The position numbers and the translations under genes are program-made. Below, piece by piece: positions 1 to 6,501 of a DNA stretch of 34,261 bases. The stretch is from Thiogranum sp. (GTDB taxonomy: Bacteria; Pseudomonadota; Gammaproteobacteria; DSM-19610): contig JASBSN010000021.1 of assembly GCA_030148915.1 (NCBI GenBank), positions 1 to 34,261 on the forward strand, in the 5' to 3' direction. Under the pieces are notes generated by a model. The model did no database searches, had not been told where the DNA came from, and saw only the letters and a program-made list of their open reading frames with translations. The stretch's first letter is position 1; every line of letters begins with the position of its first letter.

Positions 1-73
1 AGACCCAGCCCCGCTTGCGGGACTGAATCCGCCGGAGGATCTTGCTGTCAGTGCTGTCGATGTGCTTGCCCAT
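1..73 (-). CDS. AbiEi/DUF6088-like antitoxin, N-terminal fragment cut by window edge
   Basis: An ATG at 73 reads leftward without a stop to base 1, giving 24 residues that begin MGKHIDSTDSKILRRIQSRK and continue RGWV. This resembles the opening of DUF6088/AbiEi-type antitoxins: a basic winged-helix start with an ILxRI..RGRGWVF-like pattern. In type IV AbiE toxin-antitoxin systems the antitoxin is a DNA-binding autorepressor, and its partner AbiEii is a nucleotidyltransferase toxin, usually encoded immediately downstream, which here would lie left of the window. A perfect inverted repeat just upstream (80-109) fits autoregulation. The ribosome binding site is weak. The assignment rests on 24 residues, so it is tentative. 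Confidence 0.5.
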   Translation of the reverse strand, partial: MGKHIDSTDSKILRRIQSRKRGWV

Positions 74-79
74 ATCTTG

Positions 80-109
80 TGAAAGAAATATATATACGTT
101 TTTCTTTCA
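80..109. promoter_or_regulatory. Perfect 9-bp inverted repeat upstream of the antitoxin-like gene
   Basis: TGAAAGAAA (80-88) and TTTCTTTCA (101-109) form a perfect inverted repeat around a 12-nt AT-rich spacer. It begins 7 nt upstream of the ATG at 73, so it overlaps the expected promoter. On the minus strand a TTGAAA and a TATATA-rich run lie inside it. AbiEi-type antitoxins are known to repress their own promoters through inverted repeats, so an operator is the simplest reading. Confidence 0.5.
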
Positions 110-195
110 AAAGTAAAGTGATATGCAGGGCTGCTATCGGGCTGTACACCCATTTCCTATTGTTTTTACAAAAGAATTCTGGAATCGAGAAGATT

Positions 196-216
196 CGCCC
201 CGCACGAGGCGGGGCG
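196..216 (-). terminator. GC-rich hairpin after the 226-891 gene
   Basis: CGCCCCGC (196-203) pairs with GCGGGGCG (209-216) around a 5-nt loop, starting 10 nt past the stop codon of the minus-strand gene ending at 226. The downstream minus strand (AATCTTCT) is only mildly T-rich, so it may be a weak intrinsic terminator or a 3'-end stabilising hairpin. Confidence 0.45.
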
Positions 217-225
217 CGAAAGTGA

Positions 226-891
226 CTACGCGTCGATGGGCCGGAATACCTCATCCAGATCGATGCGGGCCGGTTCTACCGATGGTTCGACGACATACGC
301 TTTCGAGTGGCTGCCGTCGGATTGCGTGATGTCACACAGATCCTCCGGCGCCTGCCCCTCGATATCGTAATCGACGACGGCGACCGCGGGCGAGGCCGCC
401 GGCCGATCGGCAATCACCGCTTGCACGATGCCGCCTTCCATGACGACGGCAAGTCGCGAGCAGCGCGGACTCGACTCGGGACGATCCGTCTCCAGACCTG
501 CTCCAGACGCCTGAAGCGCCGCCTGGTAGGCGCGATCCAGGTCCTCCCAGTCGATGCTCCCGCCCCGCTCTTCACCGCGGCGGTAGGCCTCGATCAGCAG
601 ACGGACAACTTGAAAAGCCACATCCCGGCGGCGAATCGCTTTGACACTCGCATCGGGTTCCGGCCAGTCACCGCATACCTCGTCCTCTACGGTAAACTCG
701 AGCGGAACACCGGCATCACCCTTTTCCTCGAAGTCATCGTAGAGCAGCGGAACTTCCGCCGAGTCTTGCCAGATATCGCCCTGGTCGAACAACTCACCGG
801 CCTTGGCGATGGCGGCTTCCCGGCTTTCGGCCTCGATGCCGACCATAACCCTGTGTTCGTAGGGCAAGGTGTATTGAATGATGTATCTCAT
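226..891 (-). CDS. Conserved ICE-associated hypothetical protein (221 aa)
   Basis: I do not know a function. The start chosen is the ATG at 891 (protein begins MRYIIQYTLPYEHR), because GGAG lies 7 nt upstream; an open frame 45 nt longer has no support. The N-terminal part (about residues 1-75) is acidic with alternating strands. A middle helical segment contains EAYRRGEERGGSIDWEDL. The C-terminal part ends in a hydrophobic/acidic module (VVDYDIEGQAPEDLCDI). There is no signal peptide or membrane segment. This type of protein is, from memory, common in PFGI-1-like elements next to DUF6573 and RadC genes, as here. It carries one of the shared leader hairpins (931-961) 40 nt before its start. 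Confidence 0.75.
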   Translation of the reverse strand: MRYIIQYTLPYEHRVMVGIEAESREAAIAKAGELFDQGDIWQDSAEVPLLYDDFEEKGDAGVPLEFTVEDEVCGDWPEPDASVKAIRRRDVAFQVVRLLIEAYRRGEERGGSIDWEDLDRAYQAALQASGAGLETDRPESSPRCSRLAVVMEGGIVQAVIADRPAASPAVAVVDYDIEGQAPEDLCDITQSDGSHSKAYVVEPSVEPARIDLDEVFRPIDA

Positions 892-930
892 GATGGTTCT
901 CCGTATGTTCGATCCGTTGGAGAGACCATC

Positions 931-961
931 CCCCATCAGGGAGAAGATCTCCCCGATGGGG
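931..961 (-). repeat. ICE leader hairpin copy 1
   Basis: A nested palindrome: CCCCATC (931-937) pairs with GATGGGG (955-961), and inside it GGGAGA pairs with TCTCCC around an AGA loop. It sits 40 nt before the start codon at 891, in what would be the mRNA leader. TTGG follows at 962 on the plus strand, a flank shared with copies 3 and 4. Confidence 0.7.
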
Positions 962-1021
962 TTGGTTGTGAACTCGAGTCATAGACCCGATTGAATTGAA
1001 ATTGCGCTGTTGAAACGCTTT

Positions 1022-1450
1022 TCAGTCCTCATGAGGCAAGAGGATGGTAATCACGGGTTCACCTTGATCACCCGGGCCGACGATCAGTTTCAACGTCGTC
1101 CGCTCCGCCTTTGTCGACCGCCTGTCGCGAGGTACCCGGTAGAGCTCGAACAGCAACCGGTCGCCGAAACCCGAGCGGGTCCGGATCGCGTGGGACGCCA
1201 TGAAGAGCACGTCCCACAAGCGGCCTGACTGGTCTTGATGGACTTGCTTGTCGCTGTCGTCCTCTGACCAGGCCACGCAATCGGCCCAAGCAGCGGAAGT
1301 CACGGCCACCGGCCATTTGAATCCGGCCTCCTGTGCCATGCTACCTGCGTCGATCAGCACACCATCTTCGATGGCCTGGGCGCGGGTATAGGCGGAGATA
1401 ACCTCACCGAAAAACGATTCGGCGCTGCGATCATTTGAAGAGCTGGACAT
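1022..1450 (-). CDS. DUF6573 family protein
   Basis: A 142-aa protein of unknown function, matching the DUF6573 family: a FFGEVISAYTRAQAIEDGVL start, then the pattern AGFKWPVAVTSAAWADCVAW, and a C-terminal LKLIVGPGDQGEPVITILLP ending. These are the segments I recognise from this family, which is found in plasmids and ICEs. The start at 1450 is fixed by AGGAGG 7 nt upstream; a longer open frame to 1636 runs into the neighbouring radC gene and is not credible. It is soluble, with no membrane segment. It follows radC in the same direction and has its own leader hairpin at 1494-1527. Confidence 0.88.
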   Translation of the reverse strand: MSSSSNDRSAESFFGEVISAYTRAQAIEDGVLIDAGSMAQEAGFKWPVAVTSAAWADCVAWSEDDSDKQVHQDQSGRLWDVLFMASHAIRTRSGFGDRLLFELYRVPRDRRSTKAERTTLKLIVGPGDQGEPVITILLPHED

Positions 1451-1493
1451 GGTGTTCCTCCTATTTGGAATCGACACCGGGTCGCACCTCCTT

Positions 1494-1527
1494 CCCAACC
1501 GGGAAAGAGCAAGCTTTCCCGGCTGGG
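1494..1527 (-). repeat. ICE leader hairpin copy 2
   Basis: CCCA-a-CCGGGAAAG (1494-1507) pairs with CTTTCCCGG-c-TGGG (1514-1527) around a 6-nt loop. This is the same nested architecture and outer CCC/GGG pairs as the copies at 931, 2076 and 2595. It lies 43 nt before the DUF6573 start codon. Confidence 0.7.
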
Positions 1528-1532
1528 TTTGT

Positions 1533-1551
1533 GAAAAACAGCAACGGCTGT
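1533..1551 (-). terminator. Possible short intrinsic terminator after radC
   Basis: On the minus strand ACAGC-CGTT-GCTGT is followed directly by a T run and overlaps the radC stop codon. The stem is only 5 bp, so termination would be weak. Confidence 0.35.
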
Positions 1552-2042
1552 CAGAGCAAGCCCCGTTCAGCGAACGACACGCTCTCATCCGCCGACACCA
1601 CGAAGTGGTCGAGCACGCGCACATCGACCAGTGCAAGCGCCTCTTTCAGCCGACGGGTGAGCATTTCGTCCGCACGGCTGGGCTCCGCGACTCCGGAGGG
1701 GTGATTGTGGAAAAAGACCATGGCGGCCGCATTCACCTCCAGGGCGTGTTGCACGACGACACGCGGATGGACCGAGGCACCATCGATCGTGCCTTGAAAC
1801 AACTCGCGCACAGCGATGATCCGATGCCGGTTATCCAGGAACAGACATCCGAATACCTCGTTGCGGTACTCGGCCAGGCGCAGACGCAGGAAATCTCGCG
1901 TCTCGGCCGGACTGCTCAAGGTCTTCCCGGCGCGGTGTTTGATCGACAACAGCTTCATCGCCAACGTCACCACTGATTGCCTCTCCGCGTCGTTGAGCTC
2001 CGACGGTTTCAGACCGGTGAACCGGTCTTCCGTATCGTTCAT
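1551..2042 (-). CDS. radC: RadC family protein (JAB/MPN domain)
   Basis: A 163-aa short RadC of the type carried by mobile elements, lacking the helix-hairpin-helix N-terminus of chromosomal RadC. The MPN/JAB domain spans about residues 45-163. The metal-binding pattern H-x-H-x7-S-x2-D is intact: HNHPSG at 112-117, S122 and D125. An upstream Glu is also available (e.g. E80). RadC was once linked to DNA repair, but that role is not well supported. In elements it is a frequent companion of conjugation and replication genes. The start at 2042 has GAGGAG 7 nt upstream. A leader hairpin copy precedes it at 2076-2102. Confidence 0.92.
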   Translation of the reverse strand: MNDTEDRFTGLKPSELNDAERQSVVTLAMKLLSIKHRAGKTLSSPAETRDFLRLRLAEYRNEVFGCLFLDNRHRIIAVRELFQGTIDGASVHPRVVVQHALEVNAAAMVFFHNHPSGVAEPSRADEMLTRRLKEALALVDVRVLDHFVVSADESVSFAERGLL

Positions 2043-2075
2043 GAGTGATCTCCTCGCATGGACGGGGAGACCAGT

Positions 2076-2102
2076 CCCGCGGGGGAATGATTCCCCGTTG
2101 GG
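2076..2102 (-). repeat. ICE leader hairpin copy 3
   Basis: GGGGAA (2082-2087) pairs with TTCCCC (2091-2096) around TGA, enclosed by CCC (2076-2078) and GGG (2100-2102), and followed by TTGG. It lies 33 nt before the radC start codon. The downstream minus-strand flank TGGTCTC-CC is also found after copy 1. Confidence 0.7.
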
Positions 2103-2111
2103 TTGGAAGGT

Positions 2112-2136
2112 GGTCGGATAACAGCGTTATCCGACC
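2112..2136 (-). terminator. Perfect 11-bp hairpin after the DUF3577 gene
   Basis: GGTCGGATAAC (2112-2122) and GTTATCCGACC (2126-2136) are perfect complements around a 3-nt loop, 10 nt beyond the stop codon at 2147. No T run follows on the minus strand, so it may be a Rho-assisted terminator, an mRNA 3' protector, or a protein-binding palindrome. Confidence 0.5.
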
Positions 2137-2146
2137 GGATGTGAAT

Positions 2147-2551
2147 TTACGCAGCGCTTTCTTGCTCCGTGAAGAACGACTGGCCGTCGACCTTGGCCCA
2201 TGACACGCGAAGCAACCGGGCCTTCAGACTGACACCAGTCTCGCCAGCCTTGTCGCCGTTCTTGAAGGTGAAGGGTTCCGCATACAGATCACTGAGCGTG
2301 AATCCGATGAGCACCTTCAACTTGCCCTCCACGGCCGACTTGAGCTGGCGCACTATTTCCTGCGCCTTCTTGCCGGACACGGGACACTCGAAATGCGTGT
2401 ACTGGACGTTGTCGACACTGCCGCGAAGGGCTGCGATGGTGACACTCAGAAAAGGTGTACCCTCTTCCGGCGTCACCTCCCAGACACGGTGGAGATAACC
2501 GATGCCGTTGGTGTGAAGATCGAAATACTTGGTACTTTCGTTGTTGGACAT
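2147..2551 (-). CDS. DUF3577 (STY4534-family ICE replication) protein
   Basis: A 134-aa soluble protein. The opening KYFDLHTNGIGYLHRVWEV, the segment FLSVTIAALRGSVDNVQYTHFECPV and the GVSLKARLL...WAKVDG ending match DUF3577, annotated in SPI-7/PFGI-1-type elements as the STY4534 family. The family is assigned to ICE replication by gene context; its biochemistry is unknown to me. The start at 2551 has AAGGAG 8 nt upstream. It carries leader hairpin copy 4 upstream and a perfect 11-bp hairpin downstream, so it may be transcribed as a single-gene unit. Confidence 0.88.
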   Translation of the reverse strand: MSNNESTKYFDLHTNGIGYLHRVWEVTPEEGTPFLSVTIAALRGSVDNVQYTHFECPVSGKKAQEIVRQLKSAVEGKLKVLIGFTLSDLYAEPFTFKNGDKAGETGVSLKARLLRVSWAKVDGQSFFTEQESAA

Positions 2552-2594
2552 AGCGCTTACTCCTTCGGGTTGATTTCGTCCGGAGCAAGCGCGC

Positions 2595-2622
2595 CCCTGA
2601 CGGGAAGGCTTCCCCGGCAGGG
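2595..2622 (-). repeat. ICE leader hairpin copy 4
   Basis: CCCTG (2595-2599) pairs with CAGGG (2618-2622), and the inner GGGAA (2602-2606) pairs with TTCCC (2610-2614) around GGC; TTGG follows. It lies 43 nt before the DUF3577 start. Same design as the copies at 931, 1494 and 2076. Confidence 0.7.
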
Positions 2623-2634
2623 TTGGTGGATGAC

Positions 2635-2733
2635 GGAAACGATGACGTTTCCTTGAAGCGGGACCGAGGCTTTCGCCACGGCGCCTGTTGCACGGTCCTA
2701 AGGCGCCTTGTTTGTCACTGAGACCGCAGTGAC
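2635..2733. repeat. Three further inverted repeats downstream of parM
   Basis: In the gap between parM and the DUF3577 gene are GGAAAC/GTTTCC (2635-2652, 6-nt spacer), GGCGCCT/AGGCGCC (2680-2707, 14-nt spacer) and GTCACTG/CAGTGAC (2714-2733, 6-nt spacer). The last is a perfect hairpin 15 nt past the parM stop and may end that transcript, though no T run follows. The others could be operators or part of a partition or replication site. Confidence 0.5.
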
Positions 2734-2748
2734 CACGTATAAAACCTG

Positions 2749-3771
2749 TCAGGCCACGTCCGACTCTTCGCAGACGTATTGCAGATACTTCAGCATCCCG
2801 CGCGCGTTGGCGAAGGCCGGATGTTCGGCGATCGCCTGATTGGGGAACCAGTCGGCGATATGCTCCGCCAGTGCGACAGTGCCGCCACCGACGAACAGCA
2901 CCCGGTCCAGCTCGATGCCCAGGCCGAGTTGCCGGCGGGTCTCGGCATAGAGTCGTTCCACCAGCTCACGCTTGGCGATGTCCACCAGTTCGGTGACATC
3001 GTGATCCTTCCCGTGCAGGCGCACGACACCGCGTTCGACGGCGTGTGACACGAGCTGTTCACCCACGTTCTCGAGATCGAAGCGTTCCTGGATACCGTTG
3101 GCCACGTGCTGTTTCACGTCCAACATGCCGCCCTGCAGCGAACCCGATGAGGCGTGAATCACGCCCTGGTCCTTCACGACCACGTAGTCCGTGGTGCGCC
3201 CGCCGATGTCCACGATGGCGATCGGCACCGACAAGCGTTCTTTGTCGAGGATGGCATCCTTCTCCTTGGTGACGATGACGTAGTCGTACCATGCGGCCAG
3301 CGCCTCCGGGATCACCTCGTGGAACGCAATGGCGGCCGGCAGCCGCTCAGCCTTCGGGTGCACCGCTTGCTTCAGGCTGAGGCGCTTTTTCTCGATGGTG
3401 TCGCGACGCTGTTCGCCGTTCTTCCTGTAAAACGCGCTGACGGGGAGCCCAGAGATCGCGTGAATGGAGCGGCCCGCCATACCGGCTTCCTGGAGGGCAT
3501 GTTGGACGATGACACGGTTCAGGCCCGAAGTCGGGTAGCCCTCGAAATGCGTCGGCGCACCGTCGACGGCGCCCACCGAATAGACCGCCCCTTCGGTTTC
3601 GTACTCGAAGATGCGCTGCCGACCATCGTGGATCCAGGTGACGCCGGACTTGCCGACCCTGGCCCGTGAGGGAATGGCAATCAGCCTGCCATCCGGCAAG
3701 GCCACCTTGGTAAAGGCATAGCCGTCATCGAGTCCCACTTGGATGGGCGACACCGTATTGGATTCGGTCAT
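2749..3771 (-). CDS. parM: ParM/StbA-family actin-like segregation ATPase
   Basis: A protein of about 340 aa with the actin-fold motifs of plasmid ParM/StbA proteins: phosphate 1 motif VGLDDGYAFTKVAL near the N-terminus, phosphate 2 motif PIAIVDIGGRTTDYVVV mid-protein, a GSLQGGMLDV segment, and an adenosine motif VLFVGGGTVAL near the C-terminus. ParM polymers push replicated DNA copies apart in plasmids. Two adjacent ATGs exist (3774, 3771); I chose 3771 because GGAGG is then 7-8 nt upstream. The small gene ending at 3814, 42 nt upstream, is probably its DNA-binding adaptor. ParM beside a ParB gene in one element implies two segregation-type functions, or a ParM used while the element is circular. 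Confidence 0.85.
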   Translation of the reverse strand: MTESNTVSPIQVGLDDGYAFTKVALPDGRLIAIPSRARVGKSGVTWIHDGRQRIFEYETEGAVYSVGAVDGAPTHFEGYPTSGLNRVIVQHALQEAGMAGRSIHAISGLPVSAFYRKNGEQRRDTIEKKRLSLKQAVHPKAERLPAAIAFHEVIPEALAAWYDYVIVTKEKDAILDKERLSVPIAIVDIGGRTTDYVVVKDQGVIHASSGSLQGGMLDVKQHVANGIQERFDLENVGEQLVSHAVERGVVRLHGKDHDVTELVDIAKRELVERLYAETRRQLGLGIELDRVLFVGGGTVALAEHIADWFPNQAIAEHPAFANARGMLKYLQYVCEESDVA

Positions 3772-3813
3772 CATTTCTCCTCCGTTCTTGTCTCGTCTCT
3801 TATGCAACCAGCA

Positions 3814-4188
3814 TCAGCCGATCACTTTTCTTAAACCGGCGAAGCGCTTACCCTGCCCCGCCGCGGTGTTCGCTTCGACCGCCACCGGTGTCATCTTGGT
3901 CGCCGTGTCCGGCGAAGCCACAGGTTGTGCCAACCAGGCGGCAAACGCGGTTCGCGGTTGCCTCGTCGACACGCCTTGTGGTGGTCTCATCGGTTGTAGA
4001 TCAACCTCATCCTGCACTACCCGCAGCGATTGGCATTCCTGGCGAAAGCCCTGGACCAGGAGCCCGCGCAACCACTCCTGACGCCGAGTTTCCGGAATAC
4101 GCTCCAGTCGGTTCAGGATCAGCGCCTCGAACGCCACCCGCGGGTCGAGCTGCAGGTTGATGCGTTTGCCTTCTGTCGACTTAGCCAT
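3814..4188 (-). CDS. Small StbB/ParR-like partner of ParM (putative)
   Basis: A 124-aa protein directly upstream of parM and in the same direction. The N-terminal segment KRINLQLDPRVAFEALILNRL resembles a ribbon-helix-helix opening (basic strand then helix) as in plasmid adaptor proteins. It is followed by a helical stretch (RRQEWLRGLLVQGFRQE) and a Pro/Ala/Thr-rich, probably flexible C-terminus. In plasmid segrosomes the adaptor binds centromere repeats and nucleates ParM filaments. The role here is inferred from position and general shape only. The start at 4188 lacks a strong ribosome binding site. Confidence 0.65.
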   Translation of the reverse strand: MAKSTEGKRINLQLDPRVAFEALILNRLERIPETRRQEWLRGLLVQGFRQECQSLRVVQDEVDLQPMRPPQGVSTRQPRTAFAAWLAQPVASPDTATKMTPVAVEANTAAGQGKRFAGLRKVIG

Positions 4189-4263
4189 ACGGCTTCGGCC
4201 CTACCGGCATTGACCGTGTCGTCGCTGGAGTATGGCGGGCAAGGCGTTGCATACCAGAGGAAA

Positions 4264-5073
4264 CTACATGCTCCCGACGAGGTCGTTTCCCGGCGTGGCA
4301 CTATCCGCTCTTGGTGTGGAATCACCGGGCTTGAGACGGAGATGCTTGGCCGCCTCTTCGGGGAACCGGACTTTGCGGGGTGCCAGCGGTGCCTGATGTG
4401 CTCCGTTCATGACATCTTCCGGGACTTCGCCCATGACCTGGCGGGCGCGACTCGCGTTGGCGGTGCCTTGCTGAAGTGCCGATCGATCGACGTTGAGGAA
4501 GTGATAACCTTGCGGCACCGCGAACGCGCCACGGATTTTGCGCGCACACGCATTGAGCAATCCCTCCATCGCTACACCACTCAGCAGTCCCACATGGTGG
4601 CCGGTCAACAACGTGCGCACAAACTTGTCGTACTCGGCGATCAACTGAGCGCCTCGGTAGGCGTAGGGATTGGCGAACTGGAGCGCGATCCGGAACGGCT
4701 TCATCGACTCCGCCACGGCCACTTCCAGGGCAGTGAGCTGTTCGAGCTGCGCGTCCAACACCCCCTGTTCTTTCTGGACCAGGTTTCGCGCCCGTTCGAG
4801 TGCCTCGTCCACCTTGACTAACCACCAATCGGCATAGGGATCGTCATTGCGTGCCGCTTGCCAGATCACACGCAGCCGATCGGCGAATCCCACCAGCCCG
4901 ATGATCGTCGGTTTGTCAGCGTTGCCGTTGCGCCCCCGGATCAGCCGTTGTGCCTGACGCGTCTGGACTGTCAGCCATACCTGCCCGCGCAGCGCTCCCG
5001 GCCCGGCATCGACGCTCGCTTCTTCCGGATTGTGCTCGGCTCGCTGTCGTGGCTCTGACTTTCCGAAACTCAT
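4264..5073 (-). CDS. PFL_4669-family integrating conjugative element protein (TIGR03761/DUF1845)
   Basis: A 269-aa protein recognised by LTVQTRQAQRLIRGR near residue 35, GLVGFADRLRVIWQAARNDDPYADWWLVKVDEAL, and the central FANPYAYRGAQLIAEYDKFVRTLLTGHHVGLL segment. These are the hallmarks of the PFL_4669 family found in PFGI-1 and related ICEs between the STY4528-like gene and single-strand-binding or topoisomerase genes. Its molecular function is unknown. It is predicted cytoplasmic, with no signal peptide. The start at 5073 has GAGGGA 8 nt upstream. The usual downstream neighbours (DUF3158, ssb, topB) are replaced here by the parM pair. Confidence 0.88.
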   Translation of the reverse strand: MSFGKSEPRQRAEHNPEEASVDAGPGALRGQVWLTVQTRQAQRLIRGRNGNADKPTIIGLVGFADRLRVIWQAARNDDPYADWWLVKVDEALERARNLVQKEQGVLDAQLEQLTALEVAVAESMKPFRIALQFANPYAYRGAQLIAEYDKFVRTLLTGHHVGLLSGVAMEGLLNACARKIRGAFAVPQGYHFLNVDRSALQQGTANASRARQVMGEVPEDVMNGAHQAPLAPRKVRFPEEAAKHLRLKPGDSTPRADSATPGNDLVGSM

Positions 5074-5205
5074 GTGGCATATCCCTCATCCAGGTGAATG
5101 AGTCTCCCATCAATCCATGGCGAGTGCCGACCGACAAGGATTTATTCCTGCACGGTTCGACGCGGTTGACACCGAGAAACGATGATCGGGGAGAGAATGC
5201 TGAGA

Positions 5206-5224
5206 GTGGTTACACTGTAACCAC
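5206..5224. promoter_or_regulatory. Perfect 8-bp palindrome in the gap before the PFL_4669 gene
   Basis: GTGGTTAC (5206-5213) and GTAACCAC (5217-5224) are perfect inverted repeats around ACT, in the 168-nt gap between the STY4528-like stop (5242) and the PFL_4669 start (5073). No T run follows, so an operator or a weak terminator hairpin are both possible. Confidence 0.4.
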
Positions 5225-5241
5225 GTGGTCCCGATGATGCG

Positions 5242-6501
5242 TCAAACCGAATCGTCGTCGGTCCGTGGACGCACCGGCAGGTTGAGCGATTTGCGTAGCT
5301 CAGAGAGCTGTTGTTGACCTGAGGCGTTGGAGCTTTCGCGACGTTTCGCTTCCACCAGGCTTTGTTCCTTTTGCTTCAGGGACCTCAAGCGCACCTTCTC
5401 CCGCTCGATGCGTTCGTCGCGCACCTTGATGCCGAGGTTTGGCACGAACTCGCCCTTGTTTGAGGCGCGACAGAGGAAATGTAGGAAGCGCATTTCATCG
5501 TACACCGGCTTCATGCCCTTCTGTTCCGAACGAAACCTGCCTTCGAGCTCATCGAGGATGGGCTGGCGTACAGCTGCGGGTACGGATTTCAAATAACGAT
5601 CCGCCAGTTCGCGCTGGTTGTCTGAGAGTCGCTTGGGGTAGATTAGGGACGATTTCCCCTCTGCGTGGCCGCTAATTTTAATATCTTCAACGTGTTCTGT
5701 AGTAGTAGTTTTACATATATAACTACTACAACTACCCGACTTTGAATTTTGTGGGTTCGAAATTTGGAGCCCTGTTCCATCCATCTTTGAATTTTGGTCC
5801 CGGTGATCCGCGCCGCCTTCCCCGACCACGTTGCGCAGACGTGTCATCACCGTTGCGCTGAATGCGAAATAGCGCCGCGGTGAATCCTGCTGGATCGCCT
5901 CCGCCGCCTGCAGGCGACGTTCGAGCGGATGGCCTTGAGCGCAGATATCGATCCCCTCCTGGATGTCCTCGTCGATGGTATCCAACACCCCCTGGGCGAC
6001 CAGGCGCACGCGGGCATGATGATGCCCGAGCGACTGCTGCAGAAACTTCATATAGTCCGGGTCCAGATGCAGAGCATCTACCAACGGCAGGGGTTCGTCG
6101 TGCAGCGCATAGACGTTGCCACGAAAGCGACCACTCGCCTCCCGCAGCCGCGCACACAAGGTCAGCCAACGGGTGGCGCGCAGGATGGCGACCGCCCGGG
6201 AGATAGTCGACGTGGAGGAAACGTTGGTTTTCCTGGCGAGATACTCGTAACTGGGAAAGGCTGTGCTGCCGCCGGTCACCTGGGCCTGCAGCATGATGAC
6301 CATCCACACCAGCTTGTCCACGGGTTCGAGCACGGGATCTTGCACCACCAGCGTGGGAAACGCCTGATGCCGGTTCCCCATGAACAGCATGGTATCAGTG
6401 TGCGTGCTACCCGAATCCTGTTGTGCACGCTCGATAGTCGCCTGTATAAGTGCATCCAGTGCGTGGGTCTCGGGTCGGAGTCCGCGAGAACCCTCACCCA
6501 T
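5242..6501 (-). CDS. STY4528-family ICE/pathogenicity-island replication protein
   Basis: A 419-aa protein. The N-terminal half contains MGNRHQAFPTLVVQDPVLEPVDKLVWMVIMLQ, then a winged-helix-like region (FPSYEYLARKTNVSSTSTISRAVAILRATRWL) typical of Rep-type initiators and of the STY4528 family. The C-terminal half has PKRLSDNQRELADRYL followed by a charged helix (about 340-400) likely to form a coiled coil. STY4528-type proteins are assigned to replication of PFGI-1/SPI-7 elements. The start overlaps the DUF2857 stop by 8 nt, indicating translational coupling. An AT-rich linker (coding bases about 5690-5800) differs from the GC-rich surroundings and holds direct and inverted repeats. Confidence 0.85.
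   Translation of the reverse strand: MGEGSRGLRPETHALDALIQATIERAQQDSGSTHTDTMLFMGNRHQAFPTLVVQDPVLEPVDKLVWMVIMLQAQVTGGSTAFPSYEYLARKTNVSSTSTISRAVAILRATRWLTLCARLREASGRFRGNVYALHDEPLPLVDALHLDPDYMKFLQQSLGHHHARVRLVAQGVLDTIDEDIQEGIDICAQGHPLERRLQAAEAIQQDSPRRYFAFSATVMTRLRNVVGEGGADHRDQNSKMDGTGLQISNPQNSKSGSCSSYICKTTTTEHVEDIKISGHAEGKSSLIYPKRLSDNQRELADRYLKSVPAAVRQPILDELEGRFRSEQKGMKPVYDEMRFLHFLCRASNKGEFVPNLGIKVRDERIEREKVRLRSLKQKEQSLVEAKRRESSNASGQQQLSELRKSLNLPVRPRTDDDSV
5702..5796. repeat. AT-rich repeat patch inside the replication gene
   Basis: GTAGTAGTT (5702-5710) and AACTACTAC (5721-5729) form a perfect 9-bp inverted repeat around an AT-rich loop. CTTTGAATTTTG occurs twice, at 5740-5751 and 5785-5796, 45 bp apart. 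At the protein level this is a Ser/Thr/Asn-rich linker with a repeated QNSK. It may be simple linker coding or a built-in replication or regulatory site. Confidence 0.5.

Noticed and set aside
48-329. Small open frames of 68 codons on both strands near the left edge
   Set aside because: They have low-complexity, charge-biased sequence, no ribosome binding site, and overlap the promoter palindrome and hairpin.
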